From positions 76,791,999 to 76,855,998 of the forward strand of contig NC_086382.1 in NCBI RefSeq assembly GCF_036588685.1: a stretch of DNA of 64,000 nucleotides. Direction: 5' to 3'. This document shows, piece after piece, positions 36,801 through 51,800 of the stretch. The DNA is from Mytilus trossulus (Eukaryota > Mollusca > Bivalvia > Mytilida > Mytilidae). The first letter of the stretch is position 1. The number at the start of each line of letters is the position of its first letter. Under the pieces are notes generated by a model that ran no database searches, was not told the DNA's origin, and worked only from the letters and a program-made list of their open reading frames with translations. Made by a program: the position numbers and the translations under genes.

Positions 36801-39800
36801 GATATTTTCTTGCTGATAATGCTATCATTATATATGTATCAACAACTTGTTTCCATTTGTTTGAAATTATCCAATTATCAATTAACTTCCTCACGCCTTT
36901 AATGATGACCCAAATATAATTAAGTTAAAACACAATCAAATTTTGAACGAAAATTGGAGAATTGAACATGAAAAAATACTTAGTTCTAAAGAATGTGGTC
37001 GATATATTGCCAAACTAAAACTTAATGTATATATGTCCTTCCTAACTGTACACTGAATGTGACAATATGTTGCCTACCTCTAAAGAATGTGGTACAGATA
37101 TGAATTTCCTCTATATCATTGTAGACAGCTGCCCATATATGATCTACAATGTGTTTATGTTGTCTGTTGAACAATTTCTTATATACTGTATTGTCAATGT
37201 CAAAATCATAGTTCTGGAATTTTACCTGCAAAATATGTTAAATTTTTTTATGTTTTGATTATCATTTTATGAAAATCATTCTACCTGTTGATTGAAAAGA
37301 CTGTAAAATTTTATCTGTTAGTTGAGGGGGGATAGGACCTTTATCGGGACTCCGAGATCGGGTGTTTTTAAGCTTGGGATTTTGGGATTGACACTTTCGG
37401 GATCTGGGGATTCTTTTTTTCGAATTTCAGGAACTCTGGATTCCGTATTTTTAAGCCCAGGATTTTAGTATTTCATGTTTTTAAGCCTGGGATTTCGGGA
37501 TCAGGACCATTCCTATCCCCCCTATAAGTTTGGGCAGAGGAATAACAAACTATAGTATGAACAGAAAAAATTAAAAAATCAATCTATATTATATGGCAAA
37601 TATATCTGAGGTTGTATAAGCTGCATGCTTGTTATTTTCTAGCTAAAATATCCATTTTTATGAACATTTTTAATTCAGATCATTTTATTTAATTACCTTT
37701 TTAATAACTGTTAAATCATCCATCATGTACACGTTGCCAAAGTCACCAAAGGTTGTCATGGTTTCACCATATTTAGCATGATCTCTTCTGTAGTGTTCAT
37801 CTAACTGAAAAATCAAAGAAAGAAAGTTACAGTTTTGTTTTTATTAGGGAAAGGTGCTTTAATTGACTATCTAGTAGGTATTTGGGGCCTCAGTAGCTAA
37901 GTGGTCTAAGTAGTCAAACTACTATATCTCTATCCTGTCAATACTGACAGTCGTGAGTCGAAATCCCAAAAGTGGCAGGTGCAACCCTGGCTTCTTCCAC
38001 TTATAAACACCGACTACCTCAAAGTAACACAATAGTGTAAACAGCTATCAATCAATACAAGTTATTGGTTTGTTCATTGTTGAAGGAATTATTGTTGCTT
38101 TCATCAGCTTCGTCATCATAGGTTACAAGTATATTCAAATCTCATAGATTTTAGTCATTCCAGATTTTTTGCCCTGATAATAAGATTGGTATATGTGTAG
38201 TTCTTATCACTATTAATGAGAAATGTGTCAATAGGACACTGATGATGCCCTAGCTTGCATATCATATAAAGTTATAAAGGGACATAACTGAAGAATATCA
38301 AAAATTACTCTACCCAAAAGGAGTAAGTTCGGTAAGGGCCCTGATTATAAAACTGAATGATATAAGATAAAATATGTTTTAATTTGTCTTAAAGACATGT
38401 GAGAAAGTAAAATAGAACTATTTGTGTCAATATTTTTATTCTTAAGCGTTGATTTCTACATACAAAACAGGTAATTTCACAAAATTGGCTGAATTTCAAG
38501 GAAATAAAAGACCAGGAAATATAGAGCACAGGGTTTGACAAACTAAATATTCAAGTTAAACATGCATAATGTCATTTCAAACATTGTGTTCAAAGATCTT
38601 TTTTGTCAACGTATGTGCTCCATGTTTCCTGTCCAATAATCAATGCAAAATTAACCAATTTTCATTGATTTTTTGTGGAAAATAAAATTGAGTACTGTTC
38701 GTGACGTCATCAGTAGAAAGCAGGAACGTAAATTTTCAACAAAAAGGCTTAATTCCTATCTAGTCTATGTATTAGCTATGATTCATTGTGATATTGGTCA
38801 ATAAATCCTGATTTGAAAATTTAAGGTTGAAAATAAACTCATCATATAGATACCAGGACTAAATTTTGTATATACGCCAGATGCATGTTTCGTCTACATA
38901 AGACTCATCAGTGATGCTCAGAGGGCCATTTTAGGGCCTTATCGAACCTACTTGATTTGTCTTTTGTGGTAATAAGCATTGTACATAAGCATACCTGCCA
39001 ACTTTTGAAAATGCCCATGGGGGTTTTAGCGCGCGACAACAATTTCAAAGGTTACAATTCTTTGCGACGACTATTTTGCGCGTGTTATTTTGTGGTCTAG
39101 AAAAAGTGTCATATTTTTAAGATGAGCTTACATGCCTTTTTCTTAAGTTTATTTGCATGATTATGGTTACAATATCAGCAGAAAATATGGACAAGTAACT
39201 GTAAGACCAAGAATGTTTTTCATGTGCAAGGATACAAAATAGTTGTTGACTTTTACAATTCAAAATTATACCCAAAGAAGGACCTTTATCAGCTGCAGGT
39301 TGGTATTAACACCTAGGGATACCCCCTCAATGTATGGACATTAAAAACCACTGATGAGCACACCTTCATATTATTTGAAGAAACTTTGCCAAAGAACTAT
39401 ACATGTTATGCTCTATCTGGTATTATAGTTAACACATGAATTTACATGTAGATATGTTCTTTGCCTTATATCTTCTTTATTATTCAAAATAATAGGACCC
39501 TTCATTTAGAAAAGCTGTTCCAAATATAATGTCTGAATTTCCCATTTTTAAGTTAATAAATCTTCATTTTTCTATTTTATTAATTTTACAAGAGTGACTC
39601 CTTGACTAGGGGTAGTCCTTCATTTAAGTGATTCCTCATGTTGATGTGGGGGGGGGGGGGGGGTCCATGTGAAAAATAATGAATAGTACATTATACTTTA
39701 AATGATTAAATACATTGATTGATTGATTGTTGGTTGCTTTACGCCACATTAGCACAAAAAGGCTATATTGCGGCGGTGATTAAATACATAAATAAAATTA

Positions 39801-42800
39801 TGTTACAGCAAGTGTAATGTCAATAAATTTATTAGTGAATAAACTACTATTTATTATCTTCATGGAAGTACTGCATCATTGAAATTTGTCAATCAGCCAT
39901 GCTTTTATTCTTATTCTGTGTAAGAACCTCCTTGCAGTTGAAAAATCATTTGCCATGTTCACGTTTTTGCTATTCTAACCACCAACAAACAGAGGAATAC
40001 AACACAAGTTCAATATCTAGCATGTTAGAACAATCTTGAGAGAAAACGTTTTTGATTGGCTGATTAATTTTATGATGAGAAACATACAATTTGATTGGCT
40101 GAACACGATTGTCCGCCATTGGACACAGTTCAAAATCGGGAACAACAATATTTTTCGTGTAGATTTTCACCAAATCGTGTTTTAGAGGGTTTTTCAGGAA
40201 CACGATCGTGCAATCGTGACAAAGGGTCAAAATCGTGTAGTACACGCCTAAATCGTGAAAGTTGGCAGGTATGCATAAGTTTCATAAATTTGGTTGAAGC
40301 AAACTAAAGTAAGAGAATGAAAACCTTGGGAAGGTACACTACAGACAGACAGAAGGGTCAAAATCTTAATGCCTGATAATAATACTCCGAAACTGATTTA
40401 GAGAAATAATTTCACCTTTCACCGATAAGCGTGGAGATAACGGTATTGCTCTCCACTTTTTCCGTTAAAAAAAAGGGGAAAAAAATTAATTACATTCTAT
40501 TTTTATCAGAATCGATACACATATATTGTAATATTTGTTTATACATACCTGTGAATTGCTTATATTAATCATAAATCATTATTAAAACTGGTAATTCCAA
40601 ACCAGGAAGAGATATCAATACAATAATAGAAAATCGATAACGACAAGTGTGAATTATTTCCGGAAACTTTTTCTTTCTAAACAAACTAGATATACATATT
40701 GATAAATTAGAATTTCATATATACTTATTTATTTTACGGTTGAAAATGAAATATATATACTATAGTCTAGATAAATTGTACTTTATTATTGTTACACAGA
40801 GAGAAATAATATTAAAATGTAGGTACCCTTCACTAGAAGGCTGGACTAGTGGAGTCAATTGTTAACAGCAAGCAATATATTGTTGAATAAAAAAAAAAAA
40901 AAAAAAGATAATAATACTCAGTACAAAAATTGTATAGGGTATATATAATGATATCTGTTGGGCAAGATATATCTTACCTTGTAGAACTTATGAGGTTTAA
41001 GATTTGGAGGAAATGCAGTAGCTGACATTACTGGGGTATCATAATATCTCTTCAGAGCTCTGTATACAAACTCTCCTCTTGGCTGGTCAGAAAACCTTCA
41101 AAGAAAATATATTTCAATCATGTTGCTCTAACATGATCAAATCTGTCTTTACAACCTGGTGTCTCATTTGACAAATCTGTCTTTACAACCTGGTGTCTCA
41201 TTTGACAAATCTGACTTTACAACCTGGTGTCTCATTTGACAAATCTGTCTTCACGACCTGGTGTCTCATTTGACAAATCTGTCTTTACAACCTGGTGTCT
41301 CATTTGACAAATCTGTCTTTACAACCTGATGTCTCATTTGACATATCTGTGACCTTTAACACTTTCAAGACTGTTTTATTTGCTAAGAAAGGCCATAAAA
41401 TTTTACTTTCTGTGGATTCATTATCATTCCTTGGGTGCTAATTTTGAGAATTGTATTTTTCTGGTGTAGAAAAAACAATTTTAAATGCCATTATTCTCTA
41501 TTCTTTGAGCCTTTTGGTCATTATCCTCTATTCTGTTAACCCCATCCAAGGGGGCTCTTTTAACAAATAATCTCTCAACCAAAATTGATGGTAAATTGTA
41601 CTGAAATGTTTATGACTGATGCTATATTGTAACTGAAGTGTTAATTTCTATGTCATTTGGTCTCTTGCAGAGAGTTGTCTCTTTGGCAGTCATACAACAT
41701 CTTCTATTTTTAATTAAATTGGATATTCAGATATTATGGTGTAGGACAATGTTCATTCATATTTTACAAAGGATTTTAAAATGTGTTATAATATCATATG
41801 TACATAAACTTTTAATAAAATCATCGATCTCATCCGTGTGCTCCATAAAAGGAGAGAATTACAAATGAAGAAGATTGGCGGAAATTTTAAGGTACCATAT
41901 GATGCTGTTACCGTGGATACTTACTCGGCAGACAGGAAGTAACACCATTTTACTGCACACTTGAGCTCATCACACGGTGCTGTTGAATGTTTACCCAGAC
42001 TATAACATAAATCATTGACATCAGGGCAGCATCCATATGGCCATTGTCCATCCAGAGTATGATTCAGACCTATAAAACCTTCTCTTACCTGAAAAGAATA
42101 ATCACATGAGACAGGTTTGCAGTTACCTGGTTTTTGTAAACACAGAGTTATTTCACGTTCTAGAACATAGTAAAGCATGTAAAGTTTGCTGACTTTCAGA
42201 TAGCAGTATATCACAATGTATATGTAACTATACTCAACACCAAATGAAGCACACAACCTCTCTTAAGGTCTTTGAAGTAAAATATACTTTTCAAATAACT
42301 TTTTCAACCATGCAACCATGCATGTATGTTTGGCAAATGTTTGGTGTGAGCCAAGGCTTTGTGTTGAAGGCCGTACCTAGACCTATAACTGTTTACTTTT
42401 ATAAATTGTTACTTGGATAGAGAATTGTCTCATTGGCACTCATACCATATTTCAAAGAGAGAAAAATATTCAATGCATGACCTAACAACACTTTAATTTG
42501 TAAATGCGCGTAGTGCACAAGTTAATTATCAGTGTTGTTTGGTCACCAGTTGAATATTCGTTGAATTGAAACTCTTTGATTAGTTATTGAAAATGAACAC
42601 GGAATTCAGTGATAAGTTTGTCAATGAAAAATCTCCAATTATGAGACCGAAACTCCAGCTCCAAAAATTCAATATTCCAGTTATGACTCAATAACTCTGT
42701 CACATGTATGTCTCTAAATCAGTAAAAGGCTTCTGTCAAAGTTTTGTAAAACTCTCTGAAGATTGAAAAAATAATTAATGTGTAACAAATTTTAAAACCA

Positions 42801-45800
42801 GACTGAATATTTTTGTTTACTGTACATGTTGAAAAAATCTAAGTCCATTTATCAGTAAAGTACGTAAAAATGGATCCTTATTGTGTATGTGTTTATAATT
42901 TATACTTGTATTTACCATAATAAAAATATTGTTTACACTAAAAATGAAAATAAATATATTTAAAAATTTCGCTCTGGAAACTGTATTATTGTCATAAACA
43001 AGCTACTGTCTAAATTTCCTTGAAGGTTTGACAAAATTATTGATGACTGAAAAATTTTCACCACAGAATCACAGACTGAAATTATGGTCTTAGTTTTAAA
43101 GGAGAATCATCTAATATGCCCTCCAGTAATTTTTTAACTACATAAAAACCATGACTAAACTAAATTCATGATTCTATAATTATTGTAGGTAACCGGTCGA
43201 TATAAATACATTAGAAAACTTGTAAAAGGTAAACAGTTAAATTCCATCTTTGATAAGTTTTTTGGATGTAGTGGATTTACTGTAATATAATCAATAATCT
43301 TCTTATCTCATATATGTTGTACGAATAACAGTTTAGAAAAGAGAACTGTGTGAATTATTTTTTTCTAAATATGACCATGTCTCGTCAACAAGGACAATGT
43401 CCTATACAATGTCAGTTGTGTGAAGGAGACCCTAAAGTAAAATGGAAGTGTCTCGACTGTGACTTATTGATGTGTAGTAAATGTAAGGATAAAGTACATT
43501 CTAAATTCAAGTCAGAAAAAGTCCATAGAATCATTGACATTAAGGAAATAGGCCAACTAGGCAAGGAAATGGGATCCACATCTGGTCAGCCAAAAGCAAG
43601 AGTAAGCAGTTCTCCAACTAATGTTAAACTAATTAACATTAAAGAATACAAGACCAAAATTAAGGACATAAATTTGTTGGCAGTATCCCTGGATGGTTCA
43701 TTATGGATTGGTGATGGAAATGAGAAGAAAGGTTTCCACCTCTTCACATCATATACAGCACTACAGAATGTTAAACTAGTAGGAGATAAGGTGAAGGTCA
43801 TATCCAGTTTTAATCTGTTGGTATGGGATGTAGCTGTTACTCCTAACAATGATATCCTACTGGCTACAGGCATAACAGTGGGATCAAGACTGAAGCAGAT
43901 CAAGGCGGGATCTAATAAAGTGTCTGATTCTGTATACTTTGTAGAACTGTCTTATATCAAAAGTGTACATGTGACAAAAGATGATAGAGTGATAGTAGGC
44001 AGTTATAAAGAGGTTGTTGTTATGGATACAGATGGTACACATTTAACAAGGTATGAAAAGGATGAAAACAAGAAAGTTATATTTGATGGAAATATTCTGT
44101 CTATAACCAGTACCCTCAATGGTAATATTTTTGTGGCCCAGACAGATGATATTCCAAGAGTGCTTGTGTTAGGTAAAGGAGCTGTCATCAATAATTATAC
44201 AGGACCTCCTTCTATAAACAGGCACAGTTCATTCAATCCAATGTCTGTTATAACCACACCAATGGACAATGTTATTGTAGCTGATTATAGCAGTCATACA
44301 CTACATATACTGGACAACACTGGTCAACTACTGACCACCTATAATACCAGACATAGGCATAGAATATCCAAAATCCCTGGCCATAACAATGGAAGGACCC
44401 TTTGCAGTGTTGTATATAGGATGTTATACATGGTCATATGAAGACAGTTCTGACATTGGAAGGCTGTACAAAATGAACATTATTGGATGTTAAATAAGTT
44501 TTCTTTAAATATCTTAACATTCAACAAAAACAAAACAAGACAAGATAAAAACATTCTGATGTTGATGTTAAATGTAAACTGTATGTAACTGTAACAAATT
44601 ATAAAAATAAATGTATACATGTATAATTTTTGGATGTAACAAGTATTCTGGATGGCTGACAGTGTTTTGTCTATCAGCTCATAGACATAATTTAGTCATG
44701 TGACCGTGACGCTAATAACATTTTTTCATGATTAACTCAGGTTTAAAATAGAACTTAGAATTGAATTATATTTTTACAGTCTATTTGAAATAACATAAAA
44801 AATGATGTACACACTTTAAAATAACCCGTGTATCTATATGTTGCTTTTTTCATTTTTTTTGTTTATCATAATACAATATCAAACACCCTTCACAGTACAC
44901 TCGATATAAAAAAGTAAGAGATGTGGTACAATTATCAATGAATCAACTCTCCACCAGTGACTACATGACATACAAATTAATAACTAACAGTAACCATACA
45001 GCCTTCAACAATGAGCAAAAACCAAACAGGATCCCAAGCTAAAAGAGGCCAAGAAATGACAAATGTAAAACAATTCAAACGAGAACAGCTGGTTAAAATA
45101 ATGGAAGAATGTGTGTCTAAAACAATGTTAACTAGCTTGTAAATATGCCAGAGCATGACTGATTTTTTTCCTTTGAAACTTTGGTTTATCTTGTTTCTGT
45201 ATACTTTCATTAGAGACTGCTCCATGGTTTTGAGTGCTCTCAATATTCAATAACAAACGGTAATGGGGTACCTAGAAAACAGTTAAAGAGAAGCCATCAC
45301 AGCAAATTTTGTCAATTTTTACATTTATAAAGGGACATAACTTATGAATGGTAAACATGAAGCTACAGAAATTCAATCAAAATGATTCTGGTTATAAGCA
45401 TAGGGTACAAATTTCAGACTGTATTATGCTATGTTCTGGTTATAAGCATAGGGTACAAATTTCAGACTGTATTATGCTATGTTCTGGTTATAAGCATAGG
45501 GTACAAATTTCAGACTGTATTATGCTAAGTCAGTTAATAGAAAAGCAACAGAGACGCAAAATGGTAGGTTGCAACAGAATGTTCACATGGTTCAAGATTG
45601 TCAATATTAAACACTTTAAAAACATCATACATATTTTCATACATTTCAAAATGACTATATATAGTTGGAGATGTATAACTTCAATAGTTGTGATCATAAA
45701 CTATGCATGGCCTTGATGGCTGGAGCTGATTACACAAATAGCATGAATAGGGGTTTTCTTTCAATAATTTTGCTAAAAATGTTTGGAAAAATGGAGAAAA

Positions 45801-48800
45801 AAATCCCAAACAATTCTATTAAAGGACATTGAAACAGCTATAAAACTACCGGTACCATAAAAGTTACCTTTAAACAGAATTTAAAACTACAATGTACATC
45901 CCTACACCTGGATGATTTCTCTACAGTGTCTGATGTTATTCTGGGCTGTATCACTGAAAAAGAGGGAAACAAATAAAGAAACAGTGCCAGGAAACTAACA
46001 CCACAAATTTATCATAGCAATGCATCTATATCATGTATATGACTATATATATATTTCAATGGCATTATTGGCTAGACAATAATCTTAACCTACCCTATAA
46101 CATGTCACAAGACTTCATTAACAAATTATGCCACAGGGAACAGATTACTTTTGAGTATCCTATCACATGTGTATGTCTTATTAAACCTATTTCAAATATT
46201 GCATATTGAAAGGGAGATAACTGTCAGTTTTTAATGCTGTAAAATCTACTACTTGTTTTGACATTTTAAAACTTTCAACAGTAAGATCAGGTCTGAAAAA
46301 AATCAATTAAGATGTTCAACATTGTTCTATTGATAAACAGGTAATTTAAACATTATATAAAGCTTTCAGGGACTTGGTGTTATAAGACTTTCTATCAATT
46401 CTAACTTGTGATCTTACTAATATTTACCATAAGTGTAATATCTGGGACATGGTGTTAATCAAAGAGCAGAATGCTCTGAGGGATACGATTGCCATAGTTT
46501 TCATTGACACATGTATAGCAGTTCTGCCAAATTTTCATTAAACAAATGCATGAGATTTGGCCAAAATTCAAAAGATCAAAGAGGAAAGAAATAGATCCAA
46601 GAATACTGTTGCAAAAAAAGCATGAACATGCGCGAGTCTCAAGCATTTTTGGCCGGTAACCCTGGTACAGCTGGATAGTATTATTCTCTAAACTAATTCA
46701 ACTGCACATGCAAAATGTAACAATCTGAATAGTCACTCAACTTAAAGAATAGCCAATCCCTGTTACAAGTGTATGAGCCATGTACTTATTGTGTTTTATC
46801 GAATTATAGTTATACTGTACCATTGTAAACTCGTACCATTAAAAAAAAAAAAAACTCGAACCATTGCTAACTCGTACCAACTTATTTAAATGCATTCAAA
46901 TGGTGTTAAATGATGAATATACATGATATACGTTACTTTCACCCAATACCTCTTAAGTCTGTAAAATGTATATAATTTGAAAGTACAATGACCAATTTGT
47001 AGCTTATGTTCCTTGTATATTGGATAGAAAATACTGTGGCAGATGTAGATAATTAAGGTATATACAGTTTCACCCGAAGAAAATTTTTCATGAATAATAA
47101 AATCTTAGCAGTTAGTCAAAATGATTGCCAAAATTATTTTTACTGTCTATAAATAAATGTAACAATGAAATTTAACTGATTCCTGTTAAGGGGGTCCGCA
47201 TTTCCCCCGCAAAAAAAGCACATGGCTTTCAACAATTGTAAACATAGCATTCAATTTGTGATCATGGATTACAGCTTTAATTAACTTAAATTGGATATAT
47301 ACATATTCAACATGTTCAATTTTAATAAGGTACAGTTAAAGCAATGTTTTAACTTTCCTCTGGATTAAGTTCTACAGTGGCGGATCCAGAACTTTTCCTA
47401 AGGGGGAGCCCGCTGACTGACCTAAGAGGGGGCCCGCTCCAGTCATGCTTCAATGATTCCCTTTATTATCAACCAATTTTTTTCCACAAAAAAAGGGGGG
47501 GGCTGGATCCGCCTATGTTCTAGTTTGAAAGATCAGTTAAAACATTAATGCTTTAAAACATTCTTTATTTTTGTCTAAGTTTTCATTTAACTCCTGTGTA
47601 AAATTCAAGTAATTCAACTTTATTTCTATTAAGTTTACAAACAGAAACCCATAAAACATCATATTTTTTATATATTTTTCTGAATGTTACCACTTCCCAG
47701 TAGTACAAGTTAACTTTTTTGGTTCCAATGCCGTGGTACGAGTTAACTTGCTTCCGTATCTTATCACCGTAATTCTAGGAGGAACCCTAAACTGGACCCC
47801 TATCATATTGTGTTCACTTATCGCTACACTGACCTTCGGTGCGAAGCTAGGGTATCACCAGCCCAGTAGCCAGTACTTCGGTACTGGCATGAAAATACGG
47901 ATTGTTTGTGTTATTAAAATTTGCTGTTACAAAATATTAGAAATTATTTTAAATTAAGGAATGTATCTCCCTCATGCAAAGCTCTGATTCCTTTCACTGA
48001 TTTGGCTATACTTTTTGGACCTTTTGGATTATAGCTCTTCATCTTTTATATAAGCTTTGGATTTCAAATATTTTGGCCACGAGCATCACTGAAGAGACAT
48101 GTATTGTCGAAATGCGCATCTGGTGCAAGAAAATTGGTACCGTTAATTTTATTATATATATATAGAACGGCGGACCAGTTTAGGAGGAACCCCATTTCTT
48201 ACTCTTTAATTATTGAAGTTCCTTTGGGTCAGAGGGCATGACTCCTTTCCGTACACACTCCTCTGTTTACATTGAGATCGTTCTTAATATAATACGACGT
48301 TTACCGGCATTAACGAGTTAATTCTTCTTGACGAATACTTCGAAAAGGGAGACAACTCGAAACGATAACATGGAAGATTCCATTTCTGCTGAAGGGGTGT
48401 TATAGGTAATTTTTACGATGAAACATTTATTTTAATTTAAATTATGCATGTGATTTAAAATTATGCAACAACAACAGCCCTCCATATGCAGACAGACATA
48501 GAAAGAATCCTATGAGTTTCAAATTAATCAATGAAGCGGGGAATCACTCAATCTGATACCCCTTGAAATCAGGAAAACTACACGCAGGGGGTCTCACTAA
48601 TTAGCGACAAAAAGCGTCAAGAAGCGACAAGAAGAAAAATAATAAGTGACAAAAAGCAACAAGAAGCTATTTAGCGACAAGAATACATTTTGTTATCACA
48701 TACATTAAAATATTTTTTAGGATTATATTGAAAGATGAAGAAATAAAAACAAATTCGATGAAGAGATTGTGTACTTTTTATTATCATATTGATAGATGTA

Positions 48801-51800
48801 GAAATTAAACATGTGTAAGAGCAAAGGAAATGTAAACGCTATAAAATGAAAATAAAAACAGATTTGTCACCTTCCTTTTGAAGGATTTAATAAAACAAAA
48901 ACATGAAATATTATTTCCTTCCTAACTGTACAATTAATTTTTCCTGATAGGACCAACATTAGCTGTGGCTTCACTCTAAGGTAATACACAATTAAGAGCA
49001 ACAAATGAGATTAACTAGGTGCGTGTCCTTTGTTTTATTGCAACAATAACATCCATTAACACCTTCATCAATTACACGCACCAGAATATAAAATTATTGT
49101 ACCGAATAGTGAACACCTGTTGAAAACTCAAGATTGTCATCAGTTTCCTTTAATCTTCAATCTATATGCATAAACATGATAAATATCGTTAAATGAGACA
49201 ATACACTAAATAAAATGATGAAAAATATTCACATTGTAATTATGTTTTCCTCTTGTTTGATTTCAGTTCTTAATTTGTATTTCCATGACAATTTGTGTAT
49301 GAATTTTCTGGACAATTATGCACAAATAATGCATTTTGCAAGTTAATTATATATTGTACAAAAATAGTTTTAAAAACAAATAAAAAGACAAAATATACTT
49401 CCTGTGATACCTTATAAAATATCATGTAAATAAATGTAGCAACTGAATTAGATTTACAAGTTTCATTTTCCCCCCCTATCAAAATTAACTTTCCTGTCGT
49501 TGAAATTGTTTTCTTTTGCATATTTTTTTAATATTTATTTCGAATAAGTAATATAAATAAAAAATGTTTTCTTGTCGCTAAATAGTTTCTTGTTGCTAAT
49601 ATTATTCTTCTTGTCGCTTCTTGACGCTTTTTGTCTCTACAATTCTTTTTGTCTCTAATTAGTGAGACCACGCATGGACATTAATACATAAACAAACCGC
49701 GACTTGCGATTTGGAACAAGAACGTTTATTAAATGATATGATGAATGGTTCTCCATTTCTTTATGAGAGTACAGTATCAAATATCAGTTTCATAACGGTA
49801 AAATATAGAAATACTCCACTTCAGTTCTTGTGACAGAAATAGAATTATCGATCGGCTTTCAGAGAACTCTCGCAAGTTATCAAAATTTGGGAATTCCCTC
49901 TGACGTGTTTCTAAATTTATAAAAACACTAAATATAAATACTGTTTAATTCTGATTTTCCGTATTGTTAAAAACACGCATATAAGTCAAGGAAAATATCA
50001 TACATGAAGATTATGAGTAAAACATTACAGGAAAGTTGTTTATGTTCAATTGTTTTGCTTGTTTTTACCTTTTAAAGCAAGACAATCATAAGAATCTGAG
50101 ATGTTGCCGAATGATTAGAATAAAACGAATGACGTGAGGGAGTGTGTCATAGGGTCAATGGTAAAAGTCTACAGATTGCTTGACAGCAATCGTATCCCAA
50201 AAATAGGACTTTCTATCAATTCTAACTTGTGATCTTACTAATATTTACCATAAGTGTAATCTCTGGGACTTGGTGTTTAAAATAGGACTTTCTAATAATT
50301 CAGACTTTCTATTAATTCGGACTTTCTATTGAATTCTAACTTCAGGTCTTACTTATATTTACCTAGGACTTGGTGTAATAGGACTTTCTATAAGTTTTAA
50401 CTTGAGATCTTACTAATATTTACCATAAGTGTAATCCCTGGAACTCGGTGTAATGGGACTTTCTATTAATTCTTACTTGTGATCTTACTAATATTTACCA
50501 TAAGTGTAATCCCTGGACCTCGGTGTAATGGGACTTTCTATTAATTCTTACTTGTGATCTTACTAATATTTATCATGAGTGTAATCCCTGGGACTTGGTG
50601 TAATAGGACTTTCTATTAATTCTAACTTGTGATCTTACTAATATTTACCATAAGTGTAATCCCTGGGACTTGGTGTAATAGGACTTTCTATTAATTCTAA
50701 CTTGAGATCTTACTAATATTTACCATAAGTGTAATCCCTGGAACTCGGTGTAATGGGACTTTCTATCAATTCTAACTTGTGATCTTACTAATATTTACCA
50801 TAAGTGTAATCCCTGGGACTTGGTGTAATAGGACTTTCTATTAATTCTAACTTGAGATCTTACTAATATTTACCATAAGTGTAATCCCTGGAACTCGGTG
50901 TAATAGGACTTTCTATTAATTCTAACTTGAGATCTTACTAATATTTACCATAAGTGTAATCCTTGGACCTCGGTGTAATGGGACTTTCTATCAATTCTAA
51001 CTTGTGATCTTACTAATATTTACCATAAGTGTAATCCCTGGGACTTGGTGTAATAGGACTTTCTATTAATTCTAACTTGAGATCTTACTAATATTTACCA
51101 TAAGCGTAATCCCTGGACCTCAGTGTAATGGGACTTTCTATTAATTCTTACTTGTGATCTTACTAATATTTACCATAAGTGTAATCCCTGGGACTTGGTG
51201 TAATAGGACTTTCTATTAATTCTAACTTGAGGTCTTACTAATATTTACCATAAGTGTAATCCCTGGAACTCGGTGTAATAGGACTTTCTATTAATTCTAA
51301 CTTCAGGTCTTACTTATATTTACCTAGGACTTGGTGTAATAGGACTTTCTATAAGTTTTAACTTGAGATCTTACTAATATTTACCATAAGTGTAATCCCT
51401 GAAACTCGGTGTAATGGGACTTTCTATTTATTCAAACTTGAGATCTTACTAATATTTACCATAAGTGTAATCCCTGGGACTTGGTGTAATAAGACTTTCT
51501 ATTAATTCTAACTTGAGATCTTACTAATATTTACCATAAGTGTAATCCCTGGGACTTGGTGTAATGGGATTTTCTATTAATTCTTACTCGTGATCTTACT
51601 AATATTTACCATAAGTGTAATCCCTGGAACTCGGTGTAATGGGACTTTCTATTAATTCTTACTTGTGATCTTACTAATATTTACCATAAGTGTAATCCCT
51701 GGACCTCGGTGTAATGGGACTTTCTATTAATTCTTACTTGTGATCTTACTAATATTTACCATAAGTGTAATCCCTTGGACTTGGTGTAATAGGACTTTCT

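Larger units (their letters stand above)
46480..50198. mobile_element. 3.7-kb composite insertion inside the exon 1-derived array, copy B only
   Basis: This non-array DNA splits the minisatellite. GGGATACGATTGC at 46480 and GCAATCGTATCCC ending at 50198 form a 13-bp terminal inverted repeat. About 23 extra bases ('aatcaaagagcagaatgctc', a small palindrome) lie outside the left end, so the boundary is not certain. It has no transposase. It contains at least three nested repeats: a MITE at 47376-47516, a family 3 relative near 48060-48150, and an inverted-repeat element at 48587-49669. Confidence 0.6.

Noticed and set aside
47733..47957. 74-codon plus-strand frame in the copy B insertion
   Set aside because: It overlaps repeat-like sequence ('cagtacttcggtactgg' palindrome) and has no domain or conservation.
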